Source: Nelumbo lutea | Lineage: Eukaryota > Streptophyta > Magnoliopsida > Proteales > Nelumbonaceae | DNA length: 64,000 bases | Assembly: GCA_022828595.1 (NCBI GenBank) | Contig: JAKGHH010000005.1 | Span: 30,144,193 to 30,208,192, forward strand | Reading direction: 5' to 3' | Shown here: one piece after another, positions 1 through 11,972 of the stretch | Layout: each line of letters starts with the position of its first letter | How positions within the stretch are numbered: the first letter of the stretch is position 1 | The notes under the pieces: model-generated | The model's input: the letters and a program-made list of their open reading frames with translations, nothing else | Databases searched by the model: none | What the model was told of the DNA's origin: nothing | Translations under genes and position numbers: made by a program

Positions 1-432
1 AAAAAGCCCTTATCTCCCCAGGGTGGCGGCAAGCAATGGAAGAGGAACTATCTGCTCTACAGCACAACCACACGTGGGAACTCACTGTTCTTCCTCCTGG
101 TAAGCATGTTGTTGGGTGTAAGCGGGTCTACACGGTGAAGTATCTCCCAGATGGCAATGTGGAACAATTGAAGGCCAAGTTATTGGCCAATGGATATTCT
201 CAGTTGTATGGTGTAGAATATATGATGACATTTTCTCATGTGGCTAAAATTGGTTTAGTTCAGGTGTTGATTTCATTAGCTGCTATGTATGTATGGCCTC
301 TTGTGCAAATTGACATTAAAAATGCCTTCTTGCATGGCGATCTCATTGAGGAGGTGTATATGGAGCAAACACTAGGGTTTGTTACTCAAGGGGAGGATGA
401 TAAGGTTTATAGGATCAAAAAGGCAATTTATG
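1..432 (+). pseudogene. Copia element A: N-terminal reverse transcriptase fragment (left of nested insertion)
   Basis: The frame from 36 encodes the start of a Ty1/copia reverse transcriptase domain: the block [16 protein letters not shown], then a VGCKRVY motif (usually VGCKWVY), a ...[13 protein letters not shown] segment and IKNAFLHGDL. The protein is cut at 432, where element B begins, and resumes at 6075 with the rest of the domain. The last five bases (428-432, ttatg) are one copy of the target duplication made by B. The upstream parts of A (5' LTR, gag, protease, integrase) lie left of the window. The closest relatives in the window are elements E and the right half of F, which share the same RT start. 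Family assignment is firm; activity is excluded by stops in the right part. Confidence 0.9.
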
Positions 433-729
433 TGTAATCTGAAGAGCTATACTCGAAGTAGCAAGGAGGAGAAGAGAACCACAGAACTGAAGAGAATGTC
501 GAACTGTTCTATCCAGTCGACCAGTCCTTTATTTATAGATGAATATGGTACAAGGTACAAGAAATTACTGGGATGCCCCTGATTAGTGATGGGACACCCA
601 GATGACTTAAATCATTAAACAGGATTAGGCCCAAGCCCATTAACACAAGCCCAGTTACAAGATAAGTTAAACATAAGAATGGGCTAATAAGACCTCTTAT
701 CAGCCAAACATCACTCTAACATTCTAACA
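433..729 (-). repeat. 3' LTR of copia B
   Basis: Direct repeat of 5773-6069, with TG...CA ends on the minus strand (tgttagaatgttag... to ...agattaca). It differs from the partner LTR at two sites: caagccc versus caggccc, and cagcca versus cagcga. An AT-rich TATA-like segment (ctataaataaa, minus strand) lies near 528-540 and is the likely promoter core. Element D and the left end of F carry related LTRs. Confidence 0.93.
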
Positions 730-740
730 CTCCCCCTCAA
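730..740 (-). other. Polypurine tract of B
   Basis: Minus-strand ttgagggggag directly abuts the 3' LTR. It is the expected plus-strand primer of a copia element. The same tract stands at the 3' LTRs of A, D, N and O, with small changes in F and E. Confidence 0.85.
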
Positions 741-741
741 G

Positions 742-3700
742 CTAAGCATGAATATCAATCATGTTTAGCTTGCCAAGTATGTCCCTGAACTTCGTTGATG
801 CCAACCCTTTAGTTAATACATCTGCAATCTACATCTCTGATGGAGTATAAGGCACACAAAGTTCTCCTGAAATAATTCTCTCTCTGACAAAGTGTCGATC
901 AATTTCAATATGTTTTGTCCTGTCATGCTACACAGGATTGTTGGCAATGTTGATAGCAGCTTTATTATCACAATACAGCTTGAGAGGACCCTCAGTCTTG
1001 ATACCAAGCTCATTAAGGACAGTCCTGAGCCATAAGAGTTCAGCAACCCCGTGTGCCATAGCCCGGTATTCTGCTTCTGCACTTGATCTAGCCACAACAT
1101 TCTGCTTCTTACTACGCCATGTGACTAGGTTTCCTCCCAAGAATGTACAGTAACCTGAGGTTGATTTTCTGTCTCCAACGGACCCAGCCCAATCAGCATC
1201 AGTGTAGGCTTCAATTTCAAGTCTGCTGTTTTTTTGAATAGAATTCCTTTCCCTGGGCAAGTTTTCAAGTATCTGAGGATTCTTTCCACTGCTCTCATAT
1301 GAGGAGCCTTTGGTGAGTGCATGAATTGACTGACAACATGCACTGCATAGGCAATATCTGGCCGAGTAAGGGATAAGTATATCAGTTTTCCTACCAACTT
1401 TTGGTACCTTTCCTTATCACAGTATTCCTCACCCATTGATTCTTGTAATCCATGGCTTGGTTCTATTGGAGTGTCTGCTGGCCTGCACCCCATCATGCCT
1501 GTTTCTTCTAGGAGATCTAGCACATACTTTCTTTGACATATGTAGATTCCTTCTCTTGATCTAGCAACTTCAATTCCAAGAAAGTATCTCAGATTTCCCA
1601 GGTCTTTGATCTCAAATTCTGAAGCTAAGAACTCCTTCAGCCTCTTCATCTCTTTCACATCATTTCCAGTAATCACCATATCATCCACATACACAATGAG
1701 TGTTGTAAGTTTGTCATCCTATCTCTTTGTAAACAATGTATGATCTGCACTGCTCTGAGTGTACCCTACTTTCTTCATGGCCAAACAAAGTCTCTCAAAC
1801 CATGCCCGGGGAGATTGCTTCAAACCATATAATGCTTTCCTTAGTTTACATACTTTCTTTCCAACATCATATCCAGGTGGGGGTTCCATGAATACTTCTT
1901 CATGAAGATCACCATTTAGGAAGGCATTCTTCACATCCAGCTGATGAAGTTCCCAAGAGAATTTTGCTGCTAGTGACAGTAGAACCCTAATTGTGTTGAG
2001 CTTTGCAAGTAGGGCAAAGGATTCCTTGTAGTCAATTCCTTCCTTTTGTGTAAATCCCTTTGCCACAAGTCTGGCCTTGTACCTCTCAATTGACCCATCT
2101 TCCCTGTGCTTTACTGTGAATACCCACTTGCACCCAACAGTGCCTTTCCCTTCTGGCAGGTCCACCAATTCCCATGTCCTTGATTTCATCTCCTCATTCA
2201 TGGCTTCTTTCCACCTCGGATCAGATGCCACCTCTGAATACCTAGAAGGGACACATACAGAGGAAAGGGCAGACACAAAGGAATGATAGGCAGGGGATAA
2301 GTGTGAGTAAGAAACATAATCGGCTATGAGATGCCGAGTGGTACAAGAACGAACAGGCTTACGGAGAGCAATAGGAAGATCCAAATCTGAATTGAGTGAG
2401 GTTGAGGGGCCTTCTTCCTTCTACTGTATGTAAGTATCTTTTTTTCTTGTTTACTGGAACCTTCAGGAGCATCAGCCGAATCTAGAGAAGCAACTGGCAC
2501 AGTGGAAGTCTCACTAGGTTGACCCGGAATGTTACAGCTAGTAGTAGTGGAAGGTGATGAAATGGGAACAAAAAAGAAGGGAGAATGAGAATCCTCTTCC
2601 AACCCACTACTCTCCCCCTGAAGAGGATTCTGAGAAGACTAGAAATAGGGTTGAGACTCAAAAAAGACTACATCCCTAGTGACATATTTTTTCTTGGAGA
2701 CAGGATCATAACACTTATACCCCTTCTACGTAGGAGAGTACCCCAAAAATATTCCCTTTGTAGCCTTAGGATCCAACTTGGTATTCTTTGGATCTTTCAC
2801 ATGTATGAAGCATGTACAACCAAAAACCCGCGGGGGAAGAGGAAATTCTGGAAGAGTGGGACACAAAACAGAGAAAGGGGTCTTCATACCCAGTACCTTA
2901 GATGGCATCCGATTTATCAGGTAAGATGCAGTAAGAACAGCTTGAGACCAATATTGCTTGGGCACATTGTGCTGGAAAAGAAGGGCTCGAGCTGTCTCCA
3001 ATAGATGCCTGTTCTTGCGCTCAGTAACCCCATTTTGCTGAGGGGTGTAAGCACATGATGATTGATGTAACATGCCTGCATCTTCCATGAATGAGTTCAG
3101 GGATCTTTCAAAGTATTCAGCTGCATTGTCTGAACGGAATTGCTTGATCTTTTTATCAAATTGTGTTTCAACCATCTTGCAAAACATCATAGTTATCCGG
3201 GGAACTTCTTCACGTCCTTTCAACAGATAAATCCAAGTGCACCGAGAATAATGGTCAATAAAACTGATAAAATAACGGAAGCCATCAATGGAAACAATGG
3301 GTGAAGGACCCCAAACATCAGAATGAACCAAATCAAAAGGGGCTTGAATTTCATTATTAGAAATTGGATACATTGATCTACATTGTTTTGACATTTGACA
3401 CACATCACAAATTAAATTCTGACTCAGAATGCCCTTACATAATTCGGGAATCAACATTGCTAAGGAAGAAAAAGACAAATAACCTAGCCTAGCATGCCAC
3501 AAGTGCAGCCTAGCTATTGACTCCACACTTTCCGGACTAGTAGTAGAAGCTTGCAAGGCTGAGTTGACATCTTCATCAAAATAGTAGAGGCCCCCATACT
3601 CATGACCACTCCCAATCGTTCTCCTCGTCAATCTGTCCTGGAAGACACAATGAGAAGGAAAGAAAGTTATACTACAGTTCAAGTTTTTTGTAAGCTTTGA

Positions 3701-5085
3701 AACAGACAACAGATTTGAGGTAAGACTAGGAACATGTAGGACTGATTTAAGAGAGAGAGATCCTTGCTTAGGTCAACCACCCCCTTTCTAGAGATGGTGG
3801 AGAGGGACCCATCGGCTACTCTCATCTTATCCTGGCCAGACAACAGATGATATGTGGAGAATAAGGAGGACATATGTGTCATATGGTCAGTGGCTCCTGA
3901 ATCAATCACCCAAGAGGTAGAATTAATGGAACTAGATGCACTAAATGCAGAGGTTGTACCTGATTTGGCAAGAGAGGTGGAAGCTAAAGAATTGTTCTTC
4001 AGACGGGCTAATGCCCGGCTGAGAACCTCTACCTCACTAGCTGTGAAGCCCAAAGTACTTGGTCCAGAGGAGTCGGCAGCCTGCCTTGCGGTGGAAGATG
4101 ACACTGTCTGAATACTCTGTGAGTTGTCACCACTGTTGTTGGTGGCAAGATTCCCACTTGTTGTGTGGCCCTTATGTTGCCTTTTGTTCTTTCTCAGAGC
4201 AGCTGGCTTCAGATGAGGGTACAGGACCCAACATTTCTCCTTTGTGTGTATCTCACCACCACAATGTGTACACTTGAGGGACTTCTTGTCTGAAAATCTA
4301 TTCCCCTTAGTGGAGACTAAGGCTGAATGTTCTCCAGGTAGTTCTGTTGACTGTGTCTGGAAGTCAACTTGCATCTCCTTTCTCCTTACTTCTTCATTCC
4401 TCACCAGGTAGTAGACATGGTGAAGTTCAGGTAATTCATCTCTCCCTAGAATCTGTGACCTTATACCTTCATATACAGGGTCAAGACCCGCCAGAAACTT
4501 GAAGGCTCTGCCCTCCTCAATCTGCTTATCATGCCTCCCCTTATCATTAGCATTTTCCCAATCCAAGATCAAATGGTGGTCAAGCTCTTCCCAGAGGCCT
4601 TCCAGTGTTGCAAAGTAGGTTGCCACGGACATGTCTCCTTGCCTTAGGGCTGCAATGTCTTGGTTCAACCTGTAGATTCTAGCATTGTTCTTTTTCTGGC
4701 CATATGTCTTAGATACTTTCTCCCAAATTTTAGCAGCTGTGGGGAAATGATGAACAGTTCTGGCCACCCTAGGAGTCATAGAGGCCAGCAACCAAGACAT
4801 GACTGTGGCATTTTCCTTGCGCCACACGGTGTATTCAGGACTGCCAATTTCTGGTTGTTTCTTGTCTCCATCCAAATAGCCTGTGAGGTCACGAGAGGTA
4901 ATGAACAGCATTGCTGAGACAGACCACTCTTTGAAGTTATACTCATCTAGCAGCACACTTGTAATCTGCAAGCTGTGCAGATTAGGGTTTTCCAGGTTTG
5001 AGGACCTTGTAACAGGTCTGTTATCTCTAGAGGAAACTTCACCAGATAGTGAGGACATCCTGACTTCAATCCAAGAGTTGTTCAT
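742..5085 (-). pseudogene. Broken gag-pol polyprotein of copia B
   Basis: Read from 5085 downward: gag (UBN2-type), a CCHC zinc knuckle (CTHCGGEIHTKEKC, about 4230-4275), an aspartic protease with intact WVIDSGATDHMT (about 3890), the LHLWHARLG pre-integrase motif, integrase with TPQQNGVTERKN, reverse transcriptase with YVDD, and RNase H (YTDADWAGS, YCDNKAA) ending in NMIDIHA-stop. Compared with D, lesions include a 2-bp expansion of a GA run near 3750 (frameshift between protease and pre-integrase), a deletion of about 60 bp near 2400 in the integrase-RT linker, an in-frame TAG at 1719-1721 replacing Gln, and a one-base loss near 1235 before RNase H. The start at 5085 is an ATG; another at about 5058 aligns with the start in D and F. 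Cleaved products would normally form the virus-like particle and copy the RNA. Confidence 0.93.
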
Positions 5086-5760
5086 AGTACTATAGGTGAT
5101 TCTGTTAAGAACTGGCCAAATTGGTCACTGTGTTCACGGTACGGGTACAGTAGCAAGTAGAGGTCTGTAACTGAACCAGTTCACAGTGTTGGTAAAAGTT
5201 TAAGGCTGCAACTGTGTGGTGCAAAAGTTGCCGCAGTTCTGGTAAAAGGTAAAGGTCTATAACTGAACCAGTTCAGTCCAAGAGTAGGGCTGATAACCGA
5301 CCTGAAGAAAATCTGTAACTGAGGTTGCCGCAGTTCTGTAAGAGTCTTGCTGATGCACCAAGACGGCAACTGTAGAAGCTGATGCACCGAAACTGCAACT
5401 GAAGTTGAAGAAGCTAAGTCTTTACCACTTGTTCTGATGCACCAAGACTGCAACTGTAGAGGAAGTTCTCCCCCTCTCAGCTAGTGCTAGGACTGCTGAA
5501 TCAGCCCTCAACCAGGTCTGTCCTATACAGACCTCTCTTAGTAGCCCAATAGCTACTACTTGCTGGTGTAATCTAGTAGGACATCTACTTCTGGGTCTTA
5601 CTTCCCTTGAGTCCTACAACCAAGAGAAACCCTAGGTTCGAACTTGCTTTACTCTCTTACACTCCTAGGTCTTCACTGCAGCAACCCAGAAAAGGAGGAG
5701 AGAAGAGGAAAGGACAGCAAGAGAAAAGAGTGCGCCTGCTGAAACCAGGAAGGAGCTAAT
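5086..5760 (-). other. Untranslated leader of copia B
   Basis: This 675-bp stretch lies between primer-binding site and gag and has no supported gene. It holds repeated short phrases: three imperfect copies of tgatgcaccaagactgcaac (near 5350, 5380 and 5435, + strand) and repeats of ctgtaactgaaccagttca. Leaders of D, F and K share parts of it. Dimerisation or packaging structure is a possible use, but this is inference only. Confidence 0.6.
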
Positions 5761-5772
5761 GCTCTGATACCA
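5761..5772 (-). other. Primer-binding site of B (initiator tRNA-Met type)
   Basis: Minus-strand TGGTATCAGAGC immediately follows the 5' LTR and is complementary to the 3' end of plant initiator tRNA-Met, the usual minus-strand primer of copia elements. Confidence 0.92.
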
Positions 5773-6069
5773 TGTAATCTGAAGAGCTATACTCGAAGTA
5801 GCAAGGAGGAGAAGAGAACCACAGAACTGAAGAGAATGTCGAACTGTTCTATCCAGTCGACCAGTCCTTTATTTATAGATGAATATGGTACAAGGTACAA
5901 GAAATTACTGGGATGCCCCTGATTAGTGATGGGACACCCAGATGACTTAAATCATTAAACAGGATTAGGCCCAGGCCCATTAACACAAGCCCAGTTACAA
6001 GATAAGTTAAACATAAGAATGGGCTAATAAGACCTCTTATCAGCGAAACATCACTCTAACATTCTAACA
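5773..6069 (-). repeat. 5' LTR of copia B
   Basis: Partner of 433-729, 297 bp, with the primer-binding site on its inner side and the target duplication ttatg at 6070-6074 on its outer side. Confidence 0.93.
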
Positions 6070-6074
6070 TTATG

Positions 6075-7161
6075 GACTGAAACAATCTCCATGAGCATGG
6101 TTTTGCAGGTTCGGTGAAGTAGTGAAAAACTTTGGGATGAAATAGTTTCAGGTAAACCATTTTGTTTCAGCCATGACTCAAAAGATGGGAAAATCTTGCT
6201 AGTAGTGTATGTGGATGATATTGTCATAACAGGGAGTGACAATAATGGGATTGACAGGTTGAAGAATTTTCTACAAGACTACTTCAATACTAAAGATTTG
6301 GGTAAGTTGAAGTACTTCCTGGGAATAGAAGTTGCAAGGTCAAGACATGGAATTAACTTATGTCAAAGAAAATATGTTGTTGACCTATTTGAAACAAGAT
6401 TGTTAGGTGCTAAACCAGCAGAGACTCCTATGGAACTGAATGTCAAGTTGAGTGTTGTTGCAGGTGAGGAGTTTGATGATCCAAGAAGATACAGGAGGTT
6501 GGTGGGAAAGTTGAATTATCTGACTATTACCCGACCAGACATATCATTTGCTGTGAGTATGGTGAATTAGTTTATGCAACATCCTCAGATTCCTCATTGG
6601 GAAGCAGTTCTAAGGATTGTTAGGTACTTGAAGGGTGCTCTAGGTCATGGTTTGCTATACAAAAGTGGAGGGCCTCTTGAGATAGTAGGGTAGACAGGTG
6701 CTGATTGGGTTGGTTCTGTATCAGACATGAGACCAACTACGAGGTATTGTACCGTCCTTGGTAGCAATCTTGTAACTTGGAAGAGCAAGAAACAAACAGC
6801 GGTGGCAAGGAGTAGTGCAGAAGCTAAGTACAGAGCTATGGCTCATATCACATGTGAACTAGTATGGTTGAAGAACTTGCTACAAGAGATGGGGTTCTCA
6901 GTTGACAAACCCATGAGACCATACTGTGATAACCAAGCAGTTGTTCACATCTCTTCCAATCCAGTCTTCCATGAGAGAACCAAGCATATTGAGGTTGATT
7001 GTCACTTTGTAAGAGAGAAAGTGATTAGTGGAGTGATAACCACTTCTCATGTGAGTTCGGGAAATCAATGGGCAGATCTCCTTACAAAGGGATTGTCTCG
7101 AGGCAGAGTAGATTATATTTGTGACAAGTTGGGACTCTATGACATATACTCTCCAGCTTGA
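6075..7161 (+). pseudogene. Copia element A: rest of reverse transcriptase and RNase H
   Basis: Continuation of the domain interrupted at 432: LVVYVDDIVITGSD (RT active-site motif intact, about 6196-6240), LGIEVARSRHGINLCQRKYV, VGKLNYLTITRPDISFAV, then RNase H with SKKQTAVARSSAEAKYRAMA, YCDNQAVVHI and the end motif KLGLYDIYSPA. In-frame stops are visible near 6142, at about 6568-6570 (after VSMVN) and near 6690 (before TGADW), so no complete enzyme can be made. The stop after SPA at 7159-7161 overlaps the start of the polypurine tract, as in E and F. Confidence 0.9.
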
Positions 7162-7168
7162 GGGGGAG

Positions 7169-7474
7169 TGTTAGAGTTCACAGAACAAGGGTATTTTAAT
7201 TTGGATTTATTTGTTTGAGAGTGAAAGGTCTGTTTTATTCAAGTCTAAGTTGTGTGTCCCATCACTTATGAGGGGCAATATGGTCTTTCTTGTAACTAAG
7301 TTTGTTTTGAGATAAATACAAGTGGGGCAACTAGAGGGGACTAATTTTTCCTCATCTGGCCAAACCCTTCTTCTTTCTCTTCTTCTCTACTTTAACCTAG
7401 AACTGAATAGGGATTTCACACTATCAAAGAGAGTGTGATCAGATTGACTGACATTCGGGTTTTGCTGTCAAGAC
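7169..7474 (+). repeat. 3' LTR of copia A
   Basis: Starts tgttagag directly after the tract gagggggag (7160-7168) and most likely ends at ...gctgtcaagaca, because the related LTR of F ends in ctgtcaaaaca. Length about 306 bp. Sequence after 7474 belongs to element P, so A is probably inserted into P. The partner LTR lies left of the window, so the right border is inferred. Confidence 0.75.
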
Positions 7475-7479
7475 ATTTT

Positions 7480-10400
7480 TTTTCATCAAGTTGGTGCAAT
7501 GTCTCATCATAATCAATACTATAAACCTAAGTGTACCCTTTTGCTACCAGCCTTGCTTTATATCTTTCTAATGTTCCATCCGCATTGTGTTTCACTCTAA
7601 ACATCCACTTACACCCCACAAGGTTTTTCCCTTTTGGAAGATCCACCAACTCCCAATTTTGATTCTTATGGAGGGCATTAATCTCCTCCTTCATAGCCTT
7701 TGTCCATTCAAGGTAAGTCAAACCCTTTGCCACATTTTTGGGTATGGGAGTACTATCAAGAACAAATAAGAAAGCACAATGAGAAGGGGAAATATGGTCA
7801 TATGATACATAATGAGTAATGGGGTGTTTGCTAGTATACAACCTGACTCTCTTTCTATGAGCAATTAGGATGTCAAGATCATCCACAACTGAAATGGGAA
7901 TAGGGGAATCAACATGAATAAAGATGCCAGGCTCATTTGGACTTACCTCTTGGGAGTCTGACAACATCGGTTGCTCTGTATCTAGTAGTTCTACATCTTT
8001 AGAACACTGCTGGCCTCTATGATGTGCATGTAGAAAAAGATGAAATGGAGCTAGATCCAGAATGGGGGGAAGAGAAACTTGGCAAACCTGCTTTTCCTAC
8101 TCCATACTACTCTACCCCTAAGGAGAAGCAAGGTAGAACAGTTCAAACTCGAAGAAGGAAACATCCATAGAGACAAAGTACTTATGACCAACGAGACCAA
8201 AACACTGGTACCCCTTTTGAGAGGAGTGATACCCAATGAAGATACATGGAATAGACCGAGGGTCCAACTTACCATGAGAGGGAGACAAATCATGGATAAA
8301 GGTACGACAACCAAAACTCTCATAGAGATGGAAAACAAAAGAGGTTGAGGGTACAAGAACTGATGGGGGACTTGTAGTTTAATACTCTAGAGGGCATGCA
8401 ATTGATGACATACACAACAGCAAGTACAAATATCCAAAAACGTTTCAGCACATTCATATGCAGCATCATCCCTCGTGCTACTTCAAGGTGTCTGTCCTTT
8501 CTTTCAACAACACCATATTGTTGTGCTGTTCTCGCTCATGAACTCCTATGAAGAGATCCATGGGAAGCAAAAAATTCATTAAGCTCACCATGGAAATATT
8601 TTTGTGTTGTTTGATTAAAAAATCTAAATCTCAACATGAAATTGTGTGAACACCATCCTCTGGAAGTTCCTTAATCTTTGGGACTTCGTCTCTGGTACAC
8701 ATGTGAAATATCCATGTACAACGAGAAAAATCATCAACCAGTGTGATAACGTACTTATATCCATGACATGGAAAGGGAAATTTGATCTTTTATTACTTGA
8801 ATGGAAATTTGTTCTACACTGCTTGCTCAGTTGACACATTTGACACTAAAGATGACTTAAATAAAAAAGAAAGCAAAACTTTAACATTTCAAAGGACACA
8901 TGACCTAGACAATTATTCCACAAAAAAAAAAATTGACTATGTGACTCTGAAGATGACACTAAGAAACCAGCCTTGTCAAGAGTATAAAAACCATCTACTA
9001 AGGTTCCTCTACCAATCGTCTTCCCAGAAATTAGATCCTAAAAAACACATGAGAATTATACTACTAATGGAAAGTAAGTTGAAGTTTAGGTACATGCAAC
9101 ACATTATTAATGTTGAGTTCATGGGGAAGGAATATTGACCCCTGGCCTACAATGAATGAGAATGATCCATCTACAAGCCTCACTTTATCTCTCGTGGACA
9201 AAAGGTTGTAAGGCTGGAAGAGATTTGGCTTACCGGTCATGTGGTTAGAGGCCCCTGAGTTAATAATCTAGGGGGAATCAGTGGCAATGGAAATATGGAA
9301 GGATGAGGCCATTACCTTACCTCATGTAGAAGCAAATGAAGAAGAGGTACCAGTAATTGAGTTGTCCATCTGACATAAAGCCCTACCATATGATTCCAGA
9401 TGATTATAGAAGGAATTCATGATATCCTCCTTAGGGAAAAACATGTGGAATGTTCCCGTGTGGCACCAATAGACACTCCCAAGAATTGAGAATCTTTAGC
9501 TGCAACATTTGTTGCATTGTACTTCTTCTGACCCTGCACTTTACCTTGTTATTCCTTTCTCACAGCCCACCTCGGTTTTCCAAAGAGCTCCCAGCATGTG
9601 TCATGAGTATGTCTTGAACGCCGACAGTGAGTATACCACAACTCGTCCTTGCCATCAACTTTCTTGGCATCACTCTTCTTTCCCACATTAGTACCACTTG
9701 CTGCAGCTAAGGTTACCTATTGTTCCCCCTCACTTGTAACTATTACATTTCATCTACTTTCCTTAGACTGGACCAAGGCATAAACCTCCTGAACTAAAGG
9801 CATAGGGTTCAATCCCAACAAGAAAGCAAAGACTCACTACTGAGAGACCAACTTCTTATAAGCTTTGGCATCATCATCATGTTTCCATTCTATAGTCTGA
9901 TAGTAATCCAACTCCTTTCAAATAGAGGTAAGAGCTGAATAATATGCTAACAGAGACAGACTACGGTCACCTTGTTTACTGGTTGAGGACTCTCAGCTTG
10001 TAATTGATAAATCTTAGCCTAGTGTCTTTGCTCAAAGTAGGATGTTCTGGCTTGTTCCCATATCTCACTCGCAGTCTTTGCCCATATAAAATTCTTCTGT
10101 ACACTTGGATCCATGGCTGCAAGAAGTCAAGACATCACCATACTGTTCTCCTGGTCCCACCTATCATGTTCAGCTGCCCCACTTTTAGGTTCTTGAACTC
10201 TTCAATCTAGCTTTTCCCCTAGCTGTAACATATAGTTTCACACTTTTAGCCCACTCTAGATAGTTCAGATCATTCAAAGGGATAATTTGCATCAGAATAA
10301 ACATATTCTCAGCACCCATACCAGCTGTACCACGGGTTGATGTAACCCCAGATGAAGCTGAATCATCTGTTTCCATATTAAGCAGGTTCTACAAGTCAAC
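7480..10400 (-). pseudogene. Decayed copia element P: gag to start of reverse transcriptase
   Basis: Read leftward from about 10376: gag start (LNDLNYLEWAKSVKLYV), a damaged zinc knuckle near 9600 whose first Cys is Tyr, protease near 9240-9275 reading INSGASNHMTG (the catalytic Asp of IDSGA is Asn), fragments of integrase (8050-8840), and an intact linker-RT piece at 7967-7527 ([32 protein letters not shown]). Beyond that the frame breaks: the text jumps from SIDYDET to LHQLD, an internal deletion, and ends at about 7480 where the LTR of A begins. Many stops and indels make P one of the oldest copia copies here. The RT linker resembles that of M and O. Confidence 0.8.
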
Positions 10401-10856
10401 AAGAACCACTGATGCACATAGAAATATGTCTCCACCCTATTTCTACCACCCAAAATACAAGTAGGGCACAAAACACACACCAATCTGCCTCCTAGAATGG
10501 AACCCCACTGCGGAAACACCACTACCAGCAACTAACATACCCCAAAACTCAATCTTCAATCACCATTAGGCCACACAAGGTATACATCAAAAAAAACAGC
10601 ACATACCTGTCATGAGGGAGCCACACAATCCCTATACAGAACCTGTACAAAAGTAACCAGAACACAAATACAGCCTCCACAGCATCAGCTATCACCAGCT
10701 AGGGTTTCCTTGGTGTTACGACCAAGGAAGAACCCGGAGAAAACACAATCAGACTATTCTGACCAGTCCGATTGGGTTCTTTCACTTCACAGTTAAATAA
10801 AACAGAGATTTGGATGAGAAGAGATGTTATTCTGAGAAAAAAAAGCCTCCTATTAT

Positions 10857-10868
10857 GCTCTGATACCA
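10857..10868 (-). other. Primer-binding site of P
   Basis: Minus-strand TGGTATCAGAGC adjoins the LTR at 10869, matching the 3' end of initiator tRNA-Met. Confidence 0.88.
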
Positions 10869-11153
10869 TGTTTTCTTCTAGAAAGAAGAGAACAGGAGAG
10901 CAAGAGAGAAGAAGAGAAGAGAAGAGAAGGAGAAAAGAGAAAGGCTGTTTGGGAGCCAAAACTCAGGTTGACGGTGCCCAGCTCTCTATTATTAATAGTG
11001 AGATTAAAATAAAAATGCAGAAATTACATATTTGCCCCTGGTGGCACACCTTAATATAACAATAAATAAAAGAAACAAACAAGCTGACAGCACCCTAGAA
11101 CTAACAGCATAGACGACTCTAACAGCAGGAATAACTCTCAAACTATTCTAACA
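10869..11153 (-). repeat. 5' LTR of copia P
   Basis: About 285 bp, bounded by the primer-binding site on the left and ending ...attctaaca at 11153 (TGTTAG...AACA on the minus strand). Contains a purine-rich (gaaga)n stretch at 10877-10945. No partner LTR is in the window because the 3' half of P is missing here or lies left of element A. Confidence 0.75.
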
Positions 11154-11484
11154 CTAACCTTTGGCATTTTTTTGCAGTGGTTTCCCTTAGATCAATCCCA
11201 TGTTCTCACACTTGCCAGCCTGATATTGTACCATTAGACAAAGTAATGGCTCCTATGCATCTAAATACATATATGTCTATAAACAAATACACTATTTTCT
11301 GCTTGATTAGTTATAGACCATATCTGAAATGTAAGACATGAGATTCAAAATGTGGTTTAACCTGCTATTAAGATCAATCGATTTAAAGAACATTTTCATA
11401 ACTTAGAATATAAAGTTGGTAAAGATTCATAATAGGTAATGATATTTCCTTTTGATTTTGTGTATTTGGGTACTATTCCTCTTT
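11154..11484. other. ARA1 intron sequence, nothing recognised
   Basis: AT-rich sequence between the P LTR and a LINE tail. I see no reading frame, exon or repeat border that I can support. Confidence 0.5.
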
Positions 11485-11812
11485 TAACTGTGCTGAGATG
11501 GATGAGTGGAAAAACTATAAAGGATAGGGGTTAGAAATAAAGTAATCCAAAGAAACAAAGGAAAAGCTCCAATAGGTGATAATAAAACGAGATAAAGCAG
11601 ACTAAGATGGTTTGGTCAGGTTCATGGAAGACCACCTACAGCACCTGTGGGAAGGAGAAATCCTTTGTAAGTTGACAGGGTTGAAAAGGCTAGGGGAGGC
11701 TGTAGTAAGAAATGATTGAAGGACTCAATTTAACAATGGATATGGAACTAAACAGAAAGGAATGGTAAAATTGAAGTAGCAGACCCCATATAGTTGGGTT
11801 AAGCCTTAGATA
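11485..11812 (+). mobile_element. RTE-type LINE 3' end fragment
   Basis: Frameshifted plus-strand translation gives LRWMSGKTIKDR, IQRN, APIGD, SRLRWFGQVHGRPPTAP and finally EVADPI-stop-LG, the characteristic C-terminus of plant RTE-clade LINE proteins, where the usual text is RLRWFGHVQRRP...ADP. The 5' part is absent, as expected from truncated reverse transcription. Several frame changes and a TAA mark it as old. It sits in the intron next to the ARA1 exon at 11973 in the opposite orientation. Confidence 0.72.
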
Positions 11813-11972
11813 AACAACTGATAAATTTTTCCATTTACACTAAGATCAACAACTTGATTCAAAATGATATTCAGTAAATACAGAATTGCGAAGTTGTGAT
11901 CTCCCCGACTCCCCCACAAGAATAACAGATAATATCACATTCATAGAATTAGTTCAAACAAGATTTACATAC

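Larger units (their letters stand above)
433..6069 (-). mobile_element. Complete Ty1/copia retrotransposon B, nested in element A
   Basis: A full-length copia element of 5637 bp in minus orientation. Two direct 297-bp LTRs (433-729 and 5773-6069) differ at only two positions by my count. A perfect 5-bp target duplication ttatg flanks it (428-432 and 6070-6074), and removing it restores the reverse transcriptase sequence of element A. Primer-binding site and polypurine tract are both present. Two differences over 297 bp mark this as the youngest datable insertion in the window. The coding region is nevertheless broken in several places, so this copy is not autonomous. Confidence 0.95.

Noticed and set aside
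10772..11059. Basic, Glu/Arg-rich open frame across the LTR of P.
   Set aside because: It is the purine-rich strand of an LTR and crosses the primer-binding site; composition explains it.
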